The notes below the pieces were generated by a model. The model was given only the letters and a program-made list of their open reading frames with translations. It made no database searches and was not told the origin of the DNA. A stretch of 64,000 nt of DNA from Antedon mediterranea. Taxonomy: Eukaryota > Echinodermata > Crinoidea > Comatulida > Antedonidae. The stretch is from NCBI RefSeq assembly GCF_964355755.1, contig NC_092680.1, forward strand, positions 17,893,001 through 17,957,000, given 5' to 3'. Shown here piece after piece: positions 34,301 to 42,545 of the stretch. Made by a program: the position numbers and the translations under genes. Position 1 is the stretch's first letter; each line of letters begins with the position of its first letter.

Positions 34301-37300
34301 TGGCGTCGTATACGTTTAGCATACGTTCGTATACGTTGTTTATTCATGAAAAGAATATCGTATACGGGACGTATACGAACAAACTAGGCCATTTATAAAT
34401 TATAATAGTAGTAATGTACGTAGGAGCTAAATAAAACATTTAAATTGTCATTACAAAAAATACATACATAGATCTGCAGTAGCATACTGTATGTTCGATC
34501 TATACAATTACAATATGCCTATAGCTAGCTAGCTAGAAGTCATCGAATTTACTATCTACTTCGGCCTATACTGTAATAACTGCAGGGAAAAATTTCATTT
34601 TAAAATTTTGTTTAGCAATATTGCGAATCAAACTGATTTTTTAGTCGAGAATCATAGTTTTCTATCCTATTTTTTGCTACACAATTGTAGAAATGTATAG
34701 CTTTTTGCTATGCTACACTGGCGAAATTATTCCCTAAACTACATCCGATTTTTAATTTATTGGCCTACTGTACTACATCCCATTTTTAATTTTTAATGAT
34801 GAGTTAAAACCCGTAGTCAAAAAATTCTGTTGGTACAACAACAATGATGATGGTTGAAAATGATTGAAATATGATGCATCCATGTTATCTATGTGTCTAT
34901 CTATGTTATCTATGCATGCAGCACACACAACACAGGCATGAGTACATGTACACACGTTTTGGGCGATTTTATTTGGATCATTCCATATATATAATAGGGA
35001 GCCACATGTATTCTACATTTGTATTAAATCATAATTTATGGATTTTACTTACTCGTTTTAAATTTACTATACTGCGGGCACACTTTAATATCTATTTATT
35101 TATTTCCAAGTACATTAATATTAATTAAAGCACTTTCAAATTAATAACAGTACATTTTGTATGATTCACTTATTATTGGAACATACCAAAGGTAAAGAAA
35201 TAGCAGAGGGGATAAACAAGGCGGAACGGCCTGGGTTTTTATGCTTGATACAAAAATAACGTCTCGTAAAATACAGCACCAATTTTTTTTATTCGCGAAA
35301 ACTATGAACTATACAGTGAATTTAATGTACATATACTGACTGAAAAAACAAACAAATTGTACACTAATTAATAATATTGAAGTCAAGATGCGCCTGGCTA
35401 GCTGCCAACGTAAACGTACGCTATCGTCGTCTTGTAAAAAGAGGGACAGTCCCTTTTCGCTTGGTAATATGATGTAGTTTGTATACACGCGTCGTATACG
35501 GATCGTATAATTAGGAAGTTGTTTATAAATGATCGTATACGGTTCGTATATGTTTATTATGCAGGCAGGAACTTCCGAATTGACGTATACGTTTCGTATA
35601 CGAAGTGGACTTCCTATACGAAACATAAACGAAACGTATGTAAATCGTATACGTTCGTATACGGCTTTTTTGCAAAGGGTAGCCCAAAGGTGTTCGGTAT
35701 TGAGAGAGTTGACTGTATATGTTATAACACAACATAGCAACTAACCTCTATTCAGAGAACATCCATAATAAAGAGAGTATAGTTATTAGTATAGAACTAT
35801 TTTAGGGTACCACTTTAGGTTTCAGCAAAGTGTCCCCTTAAAGCCTGTTTTCCTGTCGACGTAAAGCCTGTTTTCCTGTCGACGTTATTCGATGCTATCG
35901 TTAACAATAATCGGCGATCTTCTACGTAAACATTGAAATGTTAACGATTTACAGGAAAAGGTACTCGCTATCGTTATCATTTCAACTTGATCGTTTTCAA
36001 ACGATCGTCGTTGAACTGTTAACGATCAACGACGATAGCGTCGAATAACGTCGACAGGAAAACAGGCTTTAGTCGACGCTATCATCGTTAATCGTTAAAA
36101 GTTCAACGACGATCGTTTGAAAACGATCAAGTTGAAATGTTAACGATAGCGCGAACATTTGATTTCTAGCGTTGAACGTTAGAGTTGAAACTCCGGTCTT
36201 CTTTCTCGACGTCGTCTTAACGCGCAAAAATGAATAGAGGACTCCCCTGCCTCTAGCAGTAGGCTCACAGTGTAGGACACGTGGGCCTAGGCATACTAAT
36301 ATCTCTATACTGATGGTTTTTCGTTTTCAGTAGGCCTATCCTAGTCCAAATAGCATTTTGGACTAGGCTAAAGACTTTGACCTACCTAATATCCCCGCGC
36401 CTACTTTCCGGAACATCATTTTATAGTAACTTTGGGAAGGCTAGGCCTAGCTTTGACCGCGCCGCGATGCAACAAAAATAAATGTAGTCAGCAGAATTTG
36501 CCATCAATTATGTGACGTCATGTGCTGTATCGCCATGATGATTGGTCAGTTCTTACGTTTTAGCGTTGCGATATCGCTAGAGTTGAACTGGATTCAACTC
36601 TTGCGATTGTCAACGATCGCGACTTGTAGTAGCGTCGATTACCGTCGATTATTACACCTTTTCCTGTAAATCGCCGACATTTTGTATCGTCATCGTTAGT
36701 TAAAAAAGTCCCTTTTCCTGTAAATCGTTAACATTTCTATGTTTACGTTGAAGATCGCCGATTTTTGTTAACGATAGCGTCGAATAACGTCGACAGGAAA
36801 ACAGGCTTAATAGGGTTGTCCCCTGGATAGAAGTTGTCTGTAGCGCTAATGTATGGCCATATATTTTATATTCTTAAAATAATTATATTTTTGTTTTTTA
36901 GGCTCTTAGCGAAAAGGCAAAAGCAATAACAGGCGTTCAGCAGTGGCCTTATCGTGCAGTGAGCTCAGCTTTAGAGGTGATTCCACGAACCCTAATTCAG
37001 AACTGCGGTAGCAACACGATCCGTACATTGACAGCTCTGAGGGCGAAGCATGCCAAGGAAGGCAACACTACTTGGGGAATTGATGGAGAAAAGGGAACAA
37101 TCGTCGACATGAATGAATATGGTGTTTGGGACCCATATGCTGTTAAAGCCCAGACTTTTAAGACAGCTATTGAGGTTAGTACTGTTTCAAGGTCTTTTTT
37201 GATTGTGCTATTTATCCTTTAACTGTCCCCCCCCCCCCCATTCAGGGGACACTTTGTCTGCTCCTTCAGGCACCCCATTAATAGGAGTCTACTGTGGATG

Positions 37301-40300
37301 AAACAAACAATTTCAATAGAATTTATTGTGCAAAACTGACTTGATTTATATATTACAGTAGCTATTAATGTTGATCCAATTGCGTCATTCCTGTTCAGAC
37401 TTGGTTGATCATGCTTTAATACAATATGTCTGTGCAATGACGCACATATTTCTTGTCTTTTAGTCTTGTTTAACACTATATAGATGACATTGTTTATTGC
37501 TGATGCAAGTATAAAGCCCTCCTCACTTACCCTACCTCCCAGCATCAATCATTTATATTGTACTGATGCAATGAAACCGTCCTCTCCCCTCCCCCTTCCC
37601 CGCCCCCTATGTATCATTCATTTAATGTAATTATGCAGTAACATCCTCCTTTCCTCCACCCCCCAGTATCATGCAGGTGTAAAATCCTTCTCCCCTCCCC
37701 CTCAAATCCGTGGTCTTTTGAAACATGTTTACATTTACTTAGGAGATAGATAGATAGATAGACGATCAAAAAAATGTAAAACAAATCTACAAAAATTGAG
37801 AGCATATTATATCAGTAGCCACTATGTGTGTCATGGTATATCTTTCAATTAGTATTGATGTCTCAACCTCAATCAACCTTTTGTCTGGTGTCGTTATATT
37901 GTAACATAGACATGTTGTTTATTGTTTTATAATTATGATACTACTATACCCCGAAGAACAGAAATCAATGGCAAATATGATCTTCCTAATTAATTATGTG
38001 CGGGGTGCACAAAAGACTCCTGCGCAACGGAAAAACAATTGTGAGATTTTAACATTTTCAAAATGGCCTTAAATGTGCGTTTTTTTCGCACTTTTAATTT
38101 TCAAATGCGTGTGCGCTCGTAAGTCCTTGTTGAACATGCAATTTTTATGTTCCAGGAAGTTGGCCCTTGATGTAAATTATATTTGTGTCAAGTTTCGTTG
38201 AAAAATGACAATAACAATCATAGGTTTTCACATAATGGCGCGTATATGTAGCGCTACGCAAATGTGACCTCAACCAAAAAATCACATGCCCAAATTCAGA
38301 GTCTATGCACTACAGAGAGTGTGCCTTTTAATAGATAATAGGCCGTCACAAATAAACGGGAATAAAAAAAATTAAGCAATTTTAGATTTAATTTGTATAA
38401 TATCCAAATATAATTGTTGTTTTTCAGGACCATAATGTAATTTATTTAAGAGTTACCTGTTAAGTTAAACATGTTGTGTGTACTGCAATATTCAAGAATT
38501 ATGATATACATCTAAAATTTCAGGAAAATGATGCAATGGGTTAATTGGGTTAAGGGTTAAGTTAAACATGTTATATTATATGCAGTAATTATAACATGTT
38601 ATATTATATGCAGTAATTATAACATGTTATATTATATGCAGTAATTATAACATGTTATATTATATGCAGTAATTATAACATGTTATATTATATGCAGTAA
38701 TTATAACATGTTATATTATATGCAGTAATTATAACATGTTATATTATATGCAGTAATTATAACATGTTATATTATATGCAGTAATTATAACATGTTATAT
38801 TATATGCAGTAATTATAACATGTTATATTATATGCAGTAATTATAACATGTTATATTATATGCAGTAATTATAACATGTTATATTATATGCAGTAATTAT
38901 ATTCATGGCATATTATATGCAGTAATTATATTCATGGCATACATACAATGTATTGAATGCAGAGAGAATAATGTTGCCTTACACTACAACACACATTGCA
39001 TAGATATAGCCAATTCATCACAACTCTCTGAACAGCTGTTAACAATGTAACGAGAAACAGTGCAATCAATCCTTCAGCTAGCATTCATGCATATTATATT
39101 ACTTGAACGATTTGCAGACAGACTCGCGCTCTTAAACACTGTAACCTCGCTACCCTAGCGGAGGTCACAGCAATTCGTGTCAAAAGTAATCCATTGCCAA
39201 TTAGACTTCTTCGTAACTACTTGTTCTGCGAATATTTTGTGTAATTTTGTAGAAAACATTTTGCAACGAAATAAAATGGCTTCTGGAAAAGAAAATCAAT
39301 AAATTATGAGTTGATATTTGTAGCATATGGTTGCAATAGTTTAACTGGTTATGGACACTGTATATTCGGATTGTACAACCAACTAAATCATTATAAATTC
39401 ACGGATGATAATCCAATGTGTACAGTATACATTGTCATGTTTTTTTATTATTATATATATAACACCTAAATAAATTCCACTTGATTGGACTATTGTGGGT
39501 CACATGGCATGCAATAGTACGCACTAACTATCGTTTAATAGTTTTTTTTTCGTGTACACAGTAAAAATCTGTTCTTTTTTGGAAATTTTTTTTTTTATGC
39601 TATTGATTTTGAAATACAACAGCGCCACCTATTTTGTACTTTCGTTGCCAATGTTATATTGTTATGACTGGTTTAGGGATGGAAGTACATTTTTGGAGAG
39701 ATATGTACAAAATAGATCTCTCCATACCCCACCCCCATCTCTCCATATCCCATCCCCATCTCTCCATATCCCATCCCCATTCCATAATTTTTCAACACCA
39801 TGAATTTTATTTAAAAACTCAATTTTGTGAATATATACTGTATATACTGTATTTTGTTTGTGTATTAATGACATCATTTCATTATATGTAAGCGCATCAT
39901 AAGAAACATTAATTTGTTTCTCAATATATATATATATTAATGCTGCTAGAGTATACTACCCTTTTGCTTGGTGAATTCATGAACTGTGGTCGAGACTACC
40001 TGTATAATTAACAGAATAGTAATTGATGGCACTGTGTTGATAATGGACCACAATGGAAATAAGTTTGCCGTCTCGGTACTTTTTTGTGTATTTATCCTAT
40101 TGATTTTATATCAGAATAAAGAAATAAAAAAATGTATCTATTAAACTAAATTTAGAAATTGACTAATATCTATGATATCATACATAAATATTATCTGATC
40201 ACATGATTATTTGAGTGTTGGCAATAGATAGGTTTGTTTTCGAGATTGGTGATGTTTTTTATCTTTGTTTACTTGGCACACTATGAGAAAAATCTTTTTA

Positions 40301-40558
40301 CTGAAGAGGCTACCCAGTATAAACAAAAACAAAATTTAAACTATAACCCAAATATGTTTATTCTTTACCATATACATGGTATTTAAATAATGAATGTTTA
40401 TGAGTTGAATCTATTGCAAATTTGTGCAAATTATTTAAAATGATTTCTTTTTATAGACTGCTATGTTGCTGCTTAGAATTGACGACATCGTTTCAGGAAC
40501 CAAAAAAGCTGGTGACAGGGAAGGTGCAGGTTCCGTAGCACCAACAACCGAAGGCTAG
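16284..40558 (+). CDS. CCT3: T-complex protein 1 subunit gamma (CCT-gamma), 15 exons, 545 aa
   Basis: This is one subunit of the cytosolic group II chaperonin TRiC/CCT, which folds actin, tubulin and other proteins in an ATP-driven double ring. Coding exons: 16284-16317, 16402-16463, 17222-17272, 21672-21734, 22317-22413, 23277-23394, 24460-24540, 26396-26501, 27312-27461, 27805-27937, 29667-29748, 32916-33014, 33774-33960, 36902-37174, 40457-40558. They sum to 1638 bases (545 codons plus TAG), the usual CCT3 length. All introns are GT-AG and every phase matches. Landmarks are [12 protein letters not shown] (39-50), [11 protein letters not shown] (54-64), the nucleotide motif GDGTTS (93-98), the likely catalytic Asp394 in LQDAM, and PGGG (410-413). 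There is no truncation or frameshift, so it is very probably functional. Long introns hold nearly all the transposons between 17 and 40 kb. Confidence 0.97.
16402..16463 (+). CDS. CCT3: CCT3 coding exon 2
   Basis: The acceptor TTTTTCAG/ATC completes Asn12 and reads [20 protein letters not shown], the conserved N-terminal strand of CCT-gamma. The donor is AAG/GTGTGT. Confidence 0.95.
17222..17272 (+). CDS. CCT3: CCT3 coding exon 3
   Basis: Encodes [17 protein letters not shown] (residues 33-49), containing TCP-1 signature 1. The acceptor is TTGCAG/GCC and the donor AAG/GTCAGA. It is followed by the largest intron, 4.4 kb. Confidence 0.96.
17356..18595. mobile_element. 1.24 kb element with GGCCAAATAAAAAAA ends, in CCT3 intron 3
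   Basis: The left end GGCCAAATAAAAAAATATAC continues as TTGTTAAGCGTCA. It is matched over about 33 bases by the inverted right end at about 18563-18595, with one difference. TTA borders both ends (17353-17355 and 18596-18598), a possible 3-base target duplication. The interior has a poly-T run of about 17 bases, a poly-A run of about 22 bases near 18510, and a GC-rich part. No coding frame is convincing, so it is non-autonomous. Confidence 0.7.
19661..19803. mobile_element. Family 1 MITE copy, near full length
   Basis: Left end CTCTGTCTACACTATCAAAC preceded by TTAA, core GTGATGTGCCCATAAATGG, one CATATCACTACCATATTTGGG unit, and right end AAACTAGTTTGATAGTGTAG. About 140 bases, with strong hairpin potential. 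Confidence 0.8.
21171..21302. mobile_element. Family 1 MITE copy with eroded left end
   Basis: Starts TAAGCTTTGTTTAG, having lost the CTACACTATC part of the left repeat. It keeps the core GTGATGTGCCCATATATTG and the right end, where GTAGACA is duplicated. Confidence 0.7.
21672..21734 (+). CDS. CCT3: CCT3 coding exon 4
   Basis: Encodes [21 protein letters not shown] (21 codons, residues 50-70). TNDG is part of TCP-1 signature 2 at the nucleotide pocket. The donor is GAG/GTAACA. Confidence 0.96.
22013..22260. repeat. Dispersed repeat B (intron 4)
   Basis: It shares the phrases AACAAAAAATGAAGATTAAT, CTTTGAATAGGTTATTTTGT and GACATTAAAATGACATATTC with segments at about 8690-8810, 29165-29420, 31448-31620, 56535-56830 and 60450-60560, on either strand. 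Probably an old MITE family. It stops about 55 bases short of exon 5. Confidence 0.5.
22317..22413 (+). CDS. CCT3: CCT3 coding exon 5
   Basis: Encodes residues 71-102 plus one base, with [18 protein letters not shown] followed by [23 protein letters not shown] matches TCP-1 signature 3; GDGTT binds the ATP phosphates. The acceptor is CGTTCAG/ATA and the donor TTAG/GTATGC. Confidence 0.97.
22640..23094. repeat. Intron 5 copy of a duplicated block
   Basis: From about 22860 to 23094 this is almost identical to 25995-26240 in intron 7, for example GGCTTGTAGAACAAGGCCAG and TGACTGTGTGTTATCACACA. The part before 22860 is more diverged. It can be read as a peptide in both copies, but the pattern is that of a duplicated noncoding repeat. 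Confidence 0.7.
23122..23154. repeat. Perfect 16-base-stem palindrome in intron 5
   Basis: ATGTAGCTGCTGCAGT, one A, then its exact reverse complement. It sits immediately after the intron 5 duplicated block and about 120 bases before exon 6. It could form a hairpin in the pre-mRNA. Confidence 0.8.
23277..23394 (+). CDS. CCT3: CCT3 coding exon 6
   Basis: Completes Ala103 and reads [20 protein letters not shown] and onward to MLKIMKEQ (equatorial domain). The acceptor is TTTTTAG/CTG and the donor TC/GTAAGT. Confidence 0.95.
23421..24056. mobile_element. Family 1 MITE, long copy with expanded internal array
   Basis: The left end CACTGTCTACACTATCAAAC and right end AAGTTTGATAGTGTAGACA are 636 bases apart. 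The internal unit has expanded to about ten copies (23471-23700). A further 300 bases of unrelated sequence (about 23700-24020) lie before the right end. It begins 27 bases after the exon 6 donor site. Confidence 0.75.
23471..23700. repeat. 24-base tandem array inside a MITE
   Basis: About ten repeats of CCCAAATATTGTAGTAGTGATATA; the first is 21 bases and the last ones drift to AGTTAGTGAAATA. It is the same unit that occurs one to three times in other family 1 MITEs, with an extra TAG. All six frames appear open for 60-90 codons purely because of the repeat. Confidence 0.85.
24460..24540 (+). CDS. CCT3: CCT3 coding exon 7
   Basis: Encodes [20 protein letters not shown], then GTKFVNK, and the first two bases of a Trp codon. 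The acceptor is TTTTTTAAG/C and the donor ATG/GTAAGT. Confidence 0.94.
24983..25748. mobile_element. pogo/Tigger-like element relic (intron 7)
   Basis: The left end TATAGTCGTCTCCGCCTAAG is answered at about 25724-25748 by the inverse of TACAGTCGACTCCGCCTAAG. Both arms continue with TTCGA/ACTTACGCGAA motifs. A start of ACAGTCGACTC flanked by TA is typical of pogo/Tigger MITEs. The interior of about 700 bases has no transposase frame and contains AGGCCTA-rich sequence. Confidence 0.7.
25840..26240. repeat. Intron 7 copy of the duplicated block
   Basis: Counterpart of 22640-23094. The core from GATCCACTTCTGGGGCTTGT (about 26005) to AGTGATGGGGACA is almost identical, and the start (GCAAAATCAGCACTGTGGTC) is moderately diverged. 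It ends close to where the intron 5 copy reaches its palindrome. Confidence 0.7.
26396..26501 (+). CDS. CCT3: CCT3 coding exon 8
   Basis: Completes Trp and reads [20 protein letters not shown], then [15 protein letters not shown], running from the equatorial into the intermediate domain. The acceptor is GTTTTAG/GGG and the donor AAG/GTATTG. Confidence 0.96.
26536..26695. repeat. 63-base tandem repeat, 2.5 units, after exon 8
   Basis: Units begin ACAAATGTTTTCATGTAAAA at 26536, 26599 and 26662, with almost no divergence. It starts 34 bases after the exon 8 donor. It reads as an open frame only because 63 is divisible by three. Confidence 0.8.
26820..27050. mobile_element. SINE-like repeat with tRNA-type promoter motifs
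   Basis: On the minus strand TGGCGCAGTGTG (A-box-like) and GAGTTCGAATCC (B-box-like) are spaced as in a tRNA (about 26917-26970). On the + strand the repeat ends with GTGCTATATAAATATTC and a pyrimidine tail, a common marine SINE/LINE 3' end. Part of such a unit (GGGATTTGAACCCACGACCT) recurs at about 33237. Confidence 0.5.
27088..27217. mobile_element. Family 1 MITE copy
   Basis: Left end CTCTGTCTGCACTATCAAAC and right end AAGTTTGATAGTGTAGACA, with a shortened core (GTAATGTGCTCAAATGTGG). About 130 bases, 95 bases before exon 9. Confidence 0.75.
27312..27461 (+). CDS. CCT3: CCT3 coding exon 9
   Basis: Fifty whole codons: [20 protein letters not shown], onward to [19 protein letters not shown] (start of the apical domain). 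The acceptor is TATAG/ATT and the donor CAG/GTATGT. Confidence 0.97.
27805..27937 (+). CDS. CCT3: CCT3 coding exon 10
   Basis: Starts [20 protein letters not shown] and ends [13 protein letters not shown] plus one base. It is the apical substrate-binding region. The acceptor is TTTTTCAG/ACC and the donor TCAG/GTAAAT. Confidence 0.97.
28930..29430. repeat. Dispersed repeats in intron 10, shared with intron 11
   Basis: The segment from GACTTTTAAAACAGCTCATC to GCTTTATATAGAACATTTTA (about 28950-29010) recurs at about 31388-31452. The following repeat-B section (TGAATATGCTATTTTAATGT, TCACTTTGACCAAAAATTGA) recurs at several other sites. A diverged duplicate of about 500 bases in two neighbouring introns. 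Confidence 0.5.
29667..29748 (+). CDS. CCT3: CCT3 coding exon 11
   Basis: Completes Asp and reads [20 protein letters not shown], then DNNRIA plus two bases. DNNRIARACGA is highly conserved in CCT subunits. The acceptor is TCTTACAG/ATT and the donor CCAG/GTAATT. Confidence 0.97.
29880..29985 (+). repeat. tRNA-like SINE fragment (intron 11)
   Basis: GAGTGGCTAACCGGTCAAGG resembles a tRNA-Leu-type A box, and GGTTCTAGACTCTC about 50 bases later resembles a B box. The unit cannot be delimited further, and no second copy was found in the window. Confidence 0.35.
31385..31640. repeat. Dispersed repeat B (intron 11)
   Basis: Counterpart of the intron 10 block. It includes CCCCCAAAAACATGAAGATT and GACTTTGAATAGGCTATTTT and ends near ACCCATTGACTGGCAGCC. 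Noncoding. Confidence 0.5.
32916..33014 (+). CDS. CCT3: CCT3 coding exon 12
   Basis: Completes Arg and reads [20 protein letters not shown], then [12 protein letters not shown] plus two bases. The acceptor is TTTCTACAG/AGC and the donor GATGA/GTAAGT. It follows the 3.2 kb intron 11. Confidence 0.97.
33061..33176. mobile_element. Family 1 MITE copy, TTAA on the left
   Basis: TTAA (33059-33062) is followed by GCCCTGTCTACACTATCAAAC. The right end is decayed to GTTTGATAATGTAGATAGAGC. It starts 45 bases after the exon 12 donor. Confidence 0.75.
33308..33642. repeat. Local duplication in intron 12
   Basis: The stretch TATCCATTTAAAAAAAA to GAAAATGGTTTCTTACAAA occurs at 33316-33380 and again at 33574-33640 with a few substitutions. 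Between the two, TGATTCTAAACTTATACATT to AGTTTTTCCAA repeats a segment of intron 11 at about 32519-32645. Confidence 0.6.
33774..33960 (+). CDS. CCT3: CCT3 coding exon 13
   Basis: Completes Glu359 and reads [20 protein letters not shown] onward. Asp394 in LQDAM occupies the position of the catalytic Asp of group II chaperonins, and [11 protein letters not shown] (409-419) closes the nucleotide pocket. The acceptor is TGTTCAG/G and the donor TAT/GTAAGT. Confidence 0.97.
34034..35717. mobile_element. pogo/Tigger-like MITE relic split by another element
   Basis: TACAGTCAACTCTC at the left (34034-34047) and its inverse at the right (about 35704-35717) form the ends. The left part repeats the phrase ATACCAGACT several times. 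The 34207-35684 element is inserted inside, so the original MITE was about 200 bases. Confidence 0.6.
34207..35684. mobile_element. Element with CGTATACG palindromes at both ends
   Basis: The left end GGCTACCCTTTGCAAAAAAG continues into CCGTATACGACGTATACGGA. The right end is the exact inverse over about 28 bases. Within 170-200 bases of each end the palindrome CGTATACG or near matches recur many times, as subterminal transposase sites do. The middle of about 1.1 kb is AT-rich and has no transposase. Frames near the right end are generated by the palindromes. Confidence 0.75.
35841..36808. mobile_element. Nested MITEs with AGCCTGTTTTCCTGTCGACG ends
   Basis: Left ends lie at 35841 and 35864. 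Inverted right ends lie at about 36048-36069 and 36787-36808, so one roughly 205-base copy is nested in a longer one. Outer borders carry TTAA. The interior is full of AACGAT/ATCGTT and TCGACG motifs, and part of it is repeated in both orientations. No coding frame. Confidence 0.75.
36902..37174 (+). CDS. CCT3: CCT3 coding exon 14
   Basis: The largest exon, 91 whole codons: [20 protein letters not shown] to [11 protein letters not shown], including [13 protein letters not shown] of the C-terminal equatorial domain. The acceptor is GTTTTTTAG/GCT and the donor GAG/GTTAGT. Confidence 0.98.
37500..37700. repeat. Pyrimidine-rich degenerate tandem repeat (intron 14)
   Basis: About three units of roughly 65-70 bases. 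Each has an ATCAATCATTTAT/ATTCATTTAATG segment followed by a C/T-only tract such as CTCTCCCCTCCCCCTTCC. A GATA run lies just after, at about 37744-37760. Confidence 0.55.
38565..38935. repeat. 28-base minisatellite, about 12 near-identical units
   Basis: The unit is ATAACATGTTATATTATATGCAGTAATT and contains the self-complementary 12-mer ATAACATGTTAT. Units are almost perfect until about 38900, where the last two change to ATTCATGGCATATTATATGC. It lies in CCT3 intron 14. Confidence 0.9.
39715..39785. repeat. 21-base tandem repeat (CATCTCTCCATATCCCATCCC), about 3 units
   Basis: A short C-rich tandem repeat in intron 14. It makes artificial open frames on both strands. Confidence 0.75.
40457..40558 (+). 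CDS. CCT3: CCT3 coding exon 15 and stop
   Basis: Reads [20 protein letters not shown], then [13 protein letters not shown] and TAG at 40556-40558. The [10 protein letters not shown] block is the conserved end of the equatorial domain, and the last 15 or so residues are the usual variable tail. The acceptor is TTTTTATAG/ACT. Confidence 0.97.
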   Translation, partial: TAMLLLRIDDIVSGTKKAGDREGAGSVAPTTEG

Positions 40559-40821
40559 GAGGAGCACATGAATTTCTTTGTTACATTGACTAATTAATAG
40601 CTGCTTGCTATAGCTGCGTATAGAGGGTTACATTATAGCAGATGATATAAAGATAATATCCAGGTTGGATATGTTAACTGTAAACCAAAAATATGTTAAA
40701 TAGTTAATTCCATCTCAGATAATAATTGTTTCTTGTTGGTATTTTGCGTATTGTTCCATAATTTTGAAAAAAAAAAACATGTATTTAATAACATTTCTCA
40801 CGCACAGGAATATTGTAAACC

Positions 40822-40966
40822 TAAAGCTCTGTCTATACTATCAAACTAGTTTGACAACAAATGTGTGACATGCCCATATATGGTAGTGATATGACATCAT
40901 CATGTCCATATATGGACACATCACATTTTTTGTCACAGTAAGTTTGATAGTGCAGACAAGCACTTA
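40822..40966. mobile_element. Family 1 MITE in the CCT3 3' UTR
   Basis: Left end AGCTCTGTCTATACTATCAA, core ATATATGGTAGTGATATGAC, right end AAGTTTGATAGTGCAGACA. It lies 264 bases after the stop codon and before either candidate poly(A) signal, so it should be part of the mature mRNA. Confidence 0.8.
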
Positions 40967-41100
40967 AATTTGAATATCTATAAATGCAACTTATCTTTTT
41001 GCATTGTTTTTTATGTTTTTTTGTTTTTGTTTTTTTTTGTATAAACTTGTTTGAACTGAAATAGAGTTTTATATATATTACTCTGAAATTAAATGTGCTT

Positions 41101-41106
41101 AATAAA
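41101..41106 (+). terminator. Candidate CCT3 poly(A) signal AATAAA (proximal)
   Basis: First canonical AATAAA after the stop codon, 543 bases downstream, followed by GT-rich sequence (TATGTATTGATCTTTG). It would give a 3' UTR of about 570 bases. Confidence 0.5.
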
Positions 41107-41541
41107 TATGTATTGATCTTTGAATGCATTTCGTAAGGTATAGTCGGAAGGATTCTACAACCTGCGGAATATGTTGCTAATGTTTTGAATATAATTGCAG
41201 CATTACAATTTTAAAACTCACTGAATGTCCTTCATCGAAGCTGTCAACAATCTAAAAGTGTTTAGAGACGAAGTAGATAATCCAAACCGATTATTGTTGT
41301 TTTTCTAATGAGGCACAGAACATAATAGTGCATGTGAAAAGCAGCTGGTGCAATGTATGTATTTAATCAATAATGGAAGAGCAAAATATAGATGATTGAA
41401 TTAAATTATTGCATTTAAAAGTACATATGAATCAAATATTTAGTTTAGTTTGCACTTAATGCAATAGTTAAATTAATCTAATTATTATTATTTTGTATTC
41501 GTCCTTTATTTCATTATTCTGAAAAAATGCATTCATTATAC

Positions 41542-41661
41542 CAAAAGCTCTGTCCACACTATCAAACTAGTTTGACAACAAAAGTGTGATGTGCCCAAAT
41601 ATGGCAGTGATATGAAATCATCATGTCCATATATGGGCACATCACAATTTTTATCACATAA
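41542..41661. mobile_element. Family 1 MITE copy lacking its right end
   Basis: Left end AGCTCTGTCCACACTATCAA and the core to GGGCACATCACAATTTTTAT are present. The right inverted repeat is absent after CACATAAAG. Confidence 0.75.
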
Positions 41662-42114
41662 AGCACCTGTTTTCAAGACCCAATTATTATGTGGAAACAC
41701 AAATTTGTCCTGTAGAGGAAACAACATAAGGGTCAGAAAATTACATTAATGTTTAGCGTATATCATATTATTTATCAATATGCTATTGCTGTAATGCTGG
41801 CAAGCAGGGTTTTTTTTTCTGTAAATCGTTGTTGACTTTATTAAACAAACGCTTAAATAAGATACGATAATTAAGATATGTATTAATTAGAATACCGGAA
41901 AAAACAACAACAGTCAATTGTTTTTTCCTCAATCAGCATTTACCTCAATTGTTTACCAGTGTAAAAATGATAGACTGTTAAAAAATCTGTATTGTTATAT
42001 GCATTTGTTGAAAACTCATTTGAAAGCACACATTGCGCATGTGTAAAAGCAGTTTACAGTTCCATTTGTATTGTGATGTTTGCTGTATGTAGTGATAATA
42101 CTCTTGTCTAGCCA

Positions 42115-42120
42115 AATAAA
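42115..42120 (+). terminator. Candidate poly(A) signal AATAAA (distal)
   Basis: AATAAA followed within 35 bases by TTTTGTGTTTTATTTT, a good downstream element. A longer CCT3 transcript could end here; from sequence alone the proximal and distal sites cannot be ranked. Confidence 0.35.
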
Positions 42121-42479
42121 CTGGTTCTTGTCCGGATGCCAGAAAACTGATTTTGTGTTTTATTTTACATCTAGGTGGACGCAGAGAATCAGAATCAGAT
42201 CAACATTTATTTCTTCCATATTAAATACAAAATATCCTTGTGAGAGTTGTGTCAAATGAAAATCTAATAACTAGATGTAGATCCTGAATATATAAACATA
42301 AACATTTATTTCTATTAATTGTGCATAGAAAAACAAAATAAATCAAGAAAAAATGCCATTTATAGTGGATTTTACAAGAAGAAACTTAAAAACCATGGAC
42401 AAAACACAAAAATAAAAAATATATAATTCATATAAAATGATAAAGGGTACTAAATAAAATGAGAAGAACTTGTTAATCT

Positions 42480-42545
42480 TAAGCTCAGTCTACACTATCA
42501 AACTAGTTTGACAAAACAAATATGATGTACCCAAATATGGTAATA
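42480..42545. mobile_element. Family 1 MITE fragment (left half)
   Basis: AAGCTCAGTCTACACTATCA to CCCAAATATGG; the sequence then diverges into unrelated AT-rich DNA. Confidence 0.7.

Noticed and set aside
35309-35744. Several Tyr/Arg-rich frames (RIRFVYVSY type) on both strands
   Set aside because: Produced by CGTATACG palindromes, which read as YT/RIR in both directions.
39552-39891. Frames with SLHIPSP or LSISHPH repeats
   Set aside because: Generated by the 21-base CATCTCTCCATATCCCATCCC tandem repeat within intron 14.
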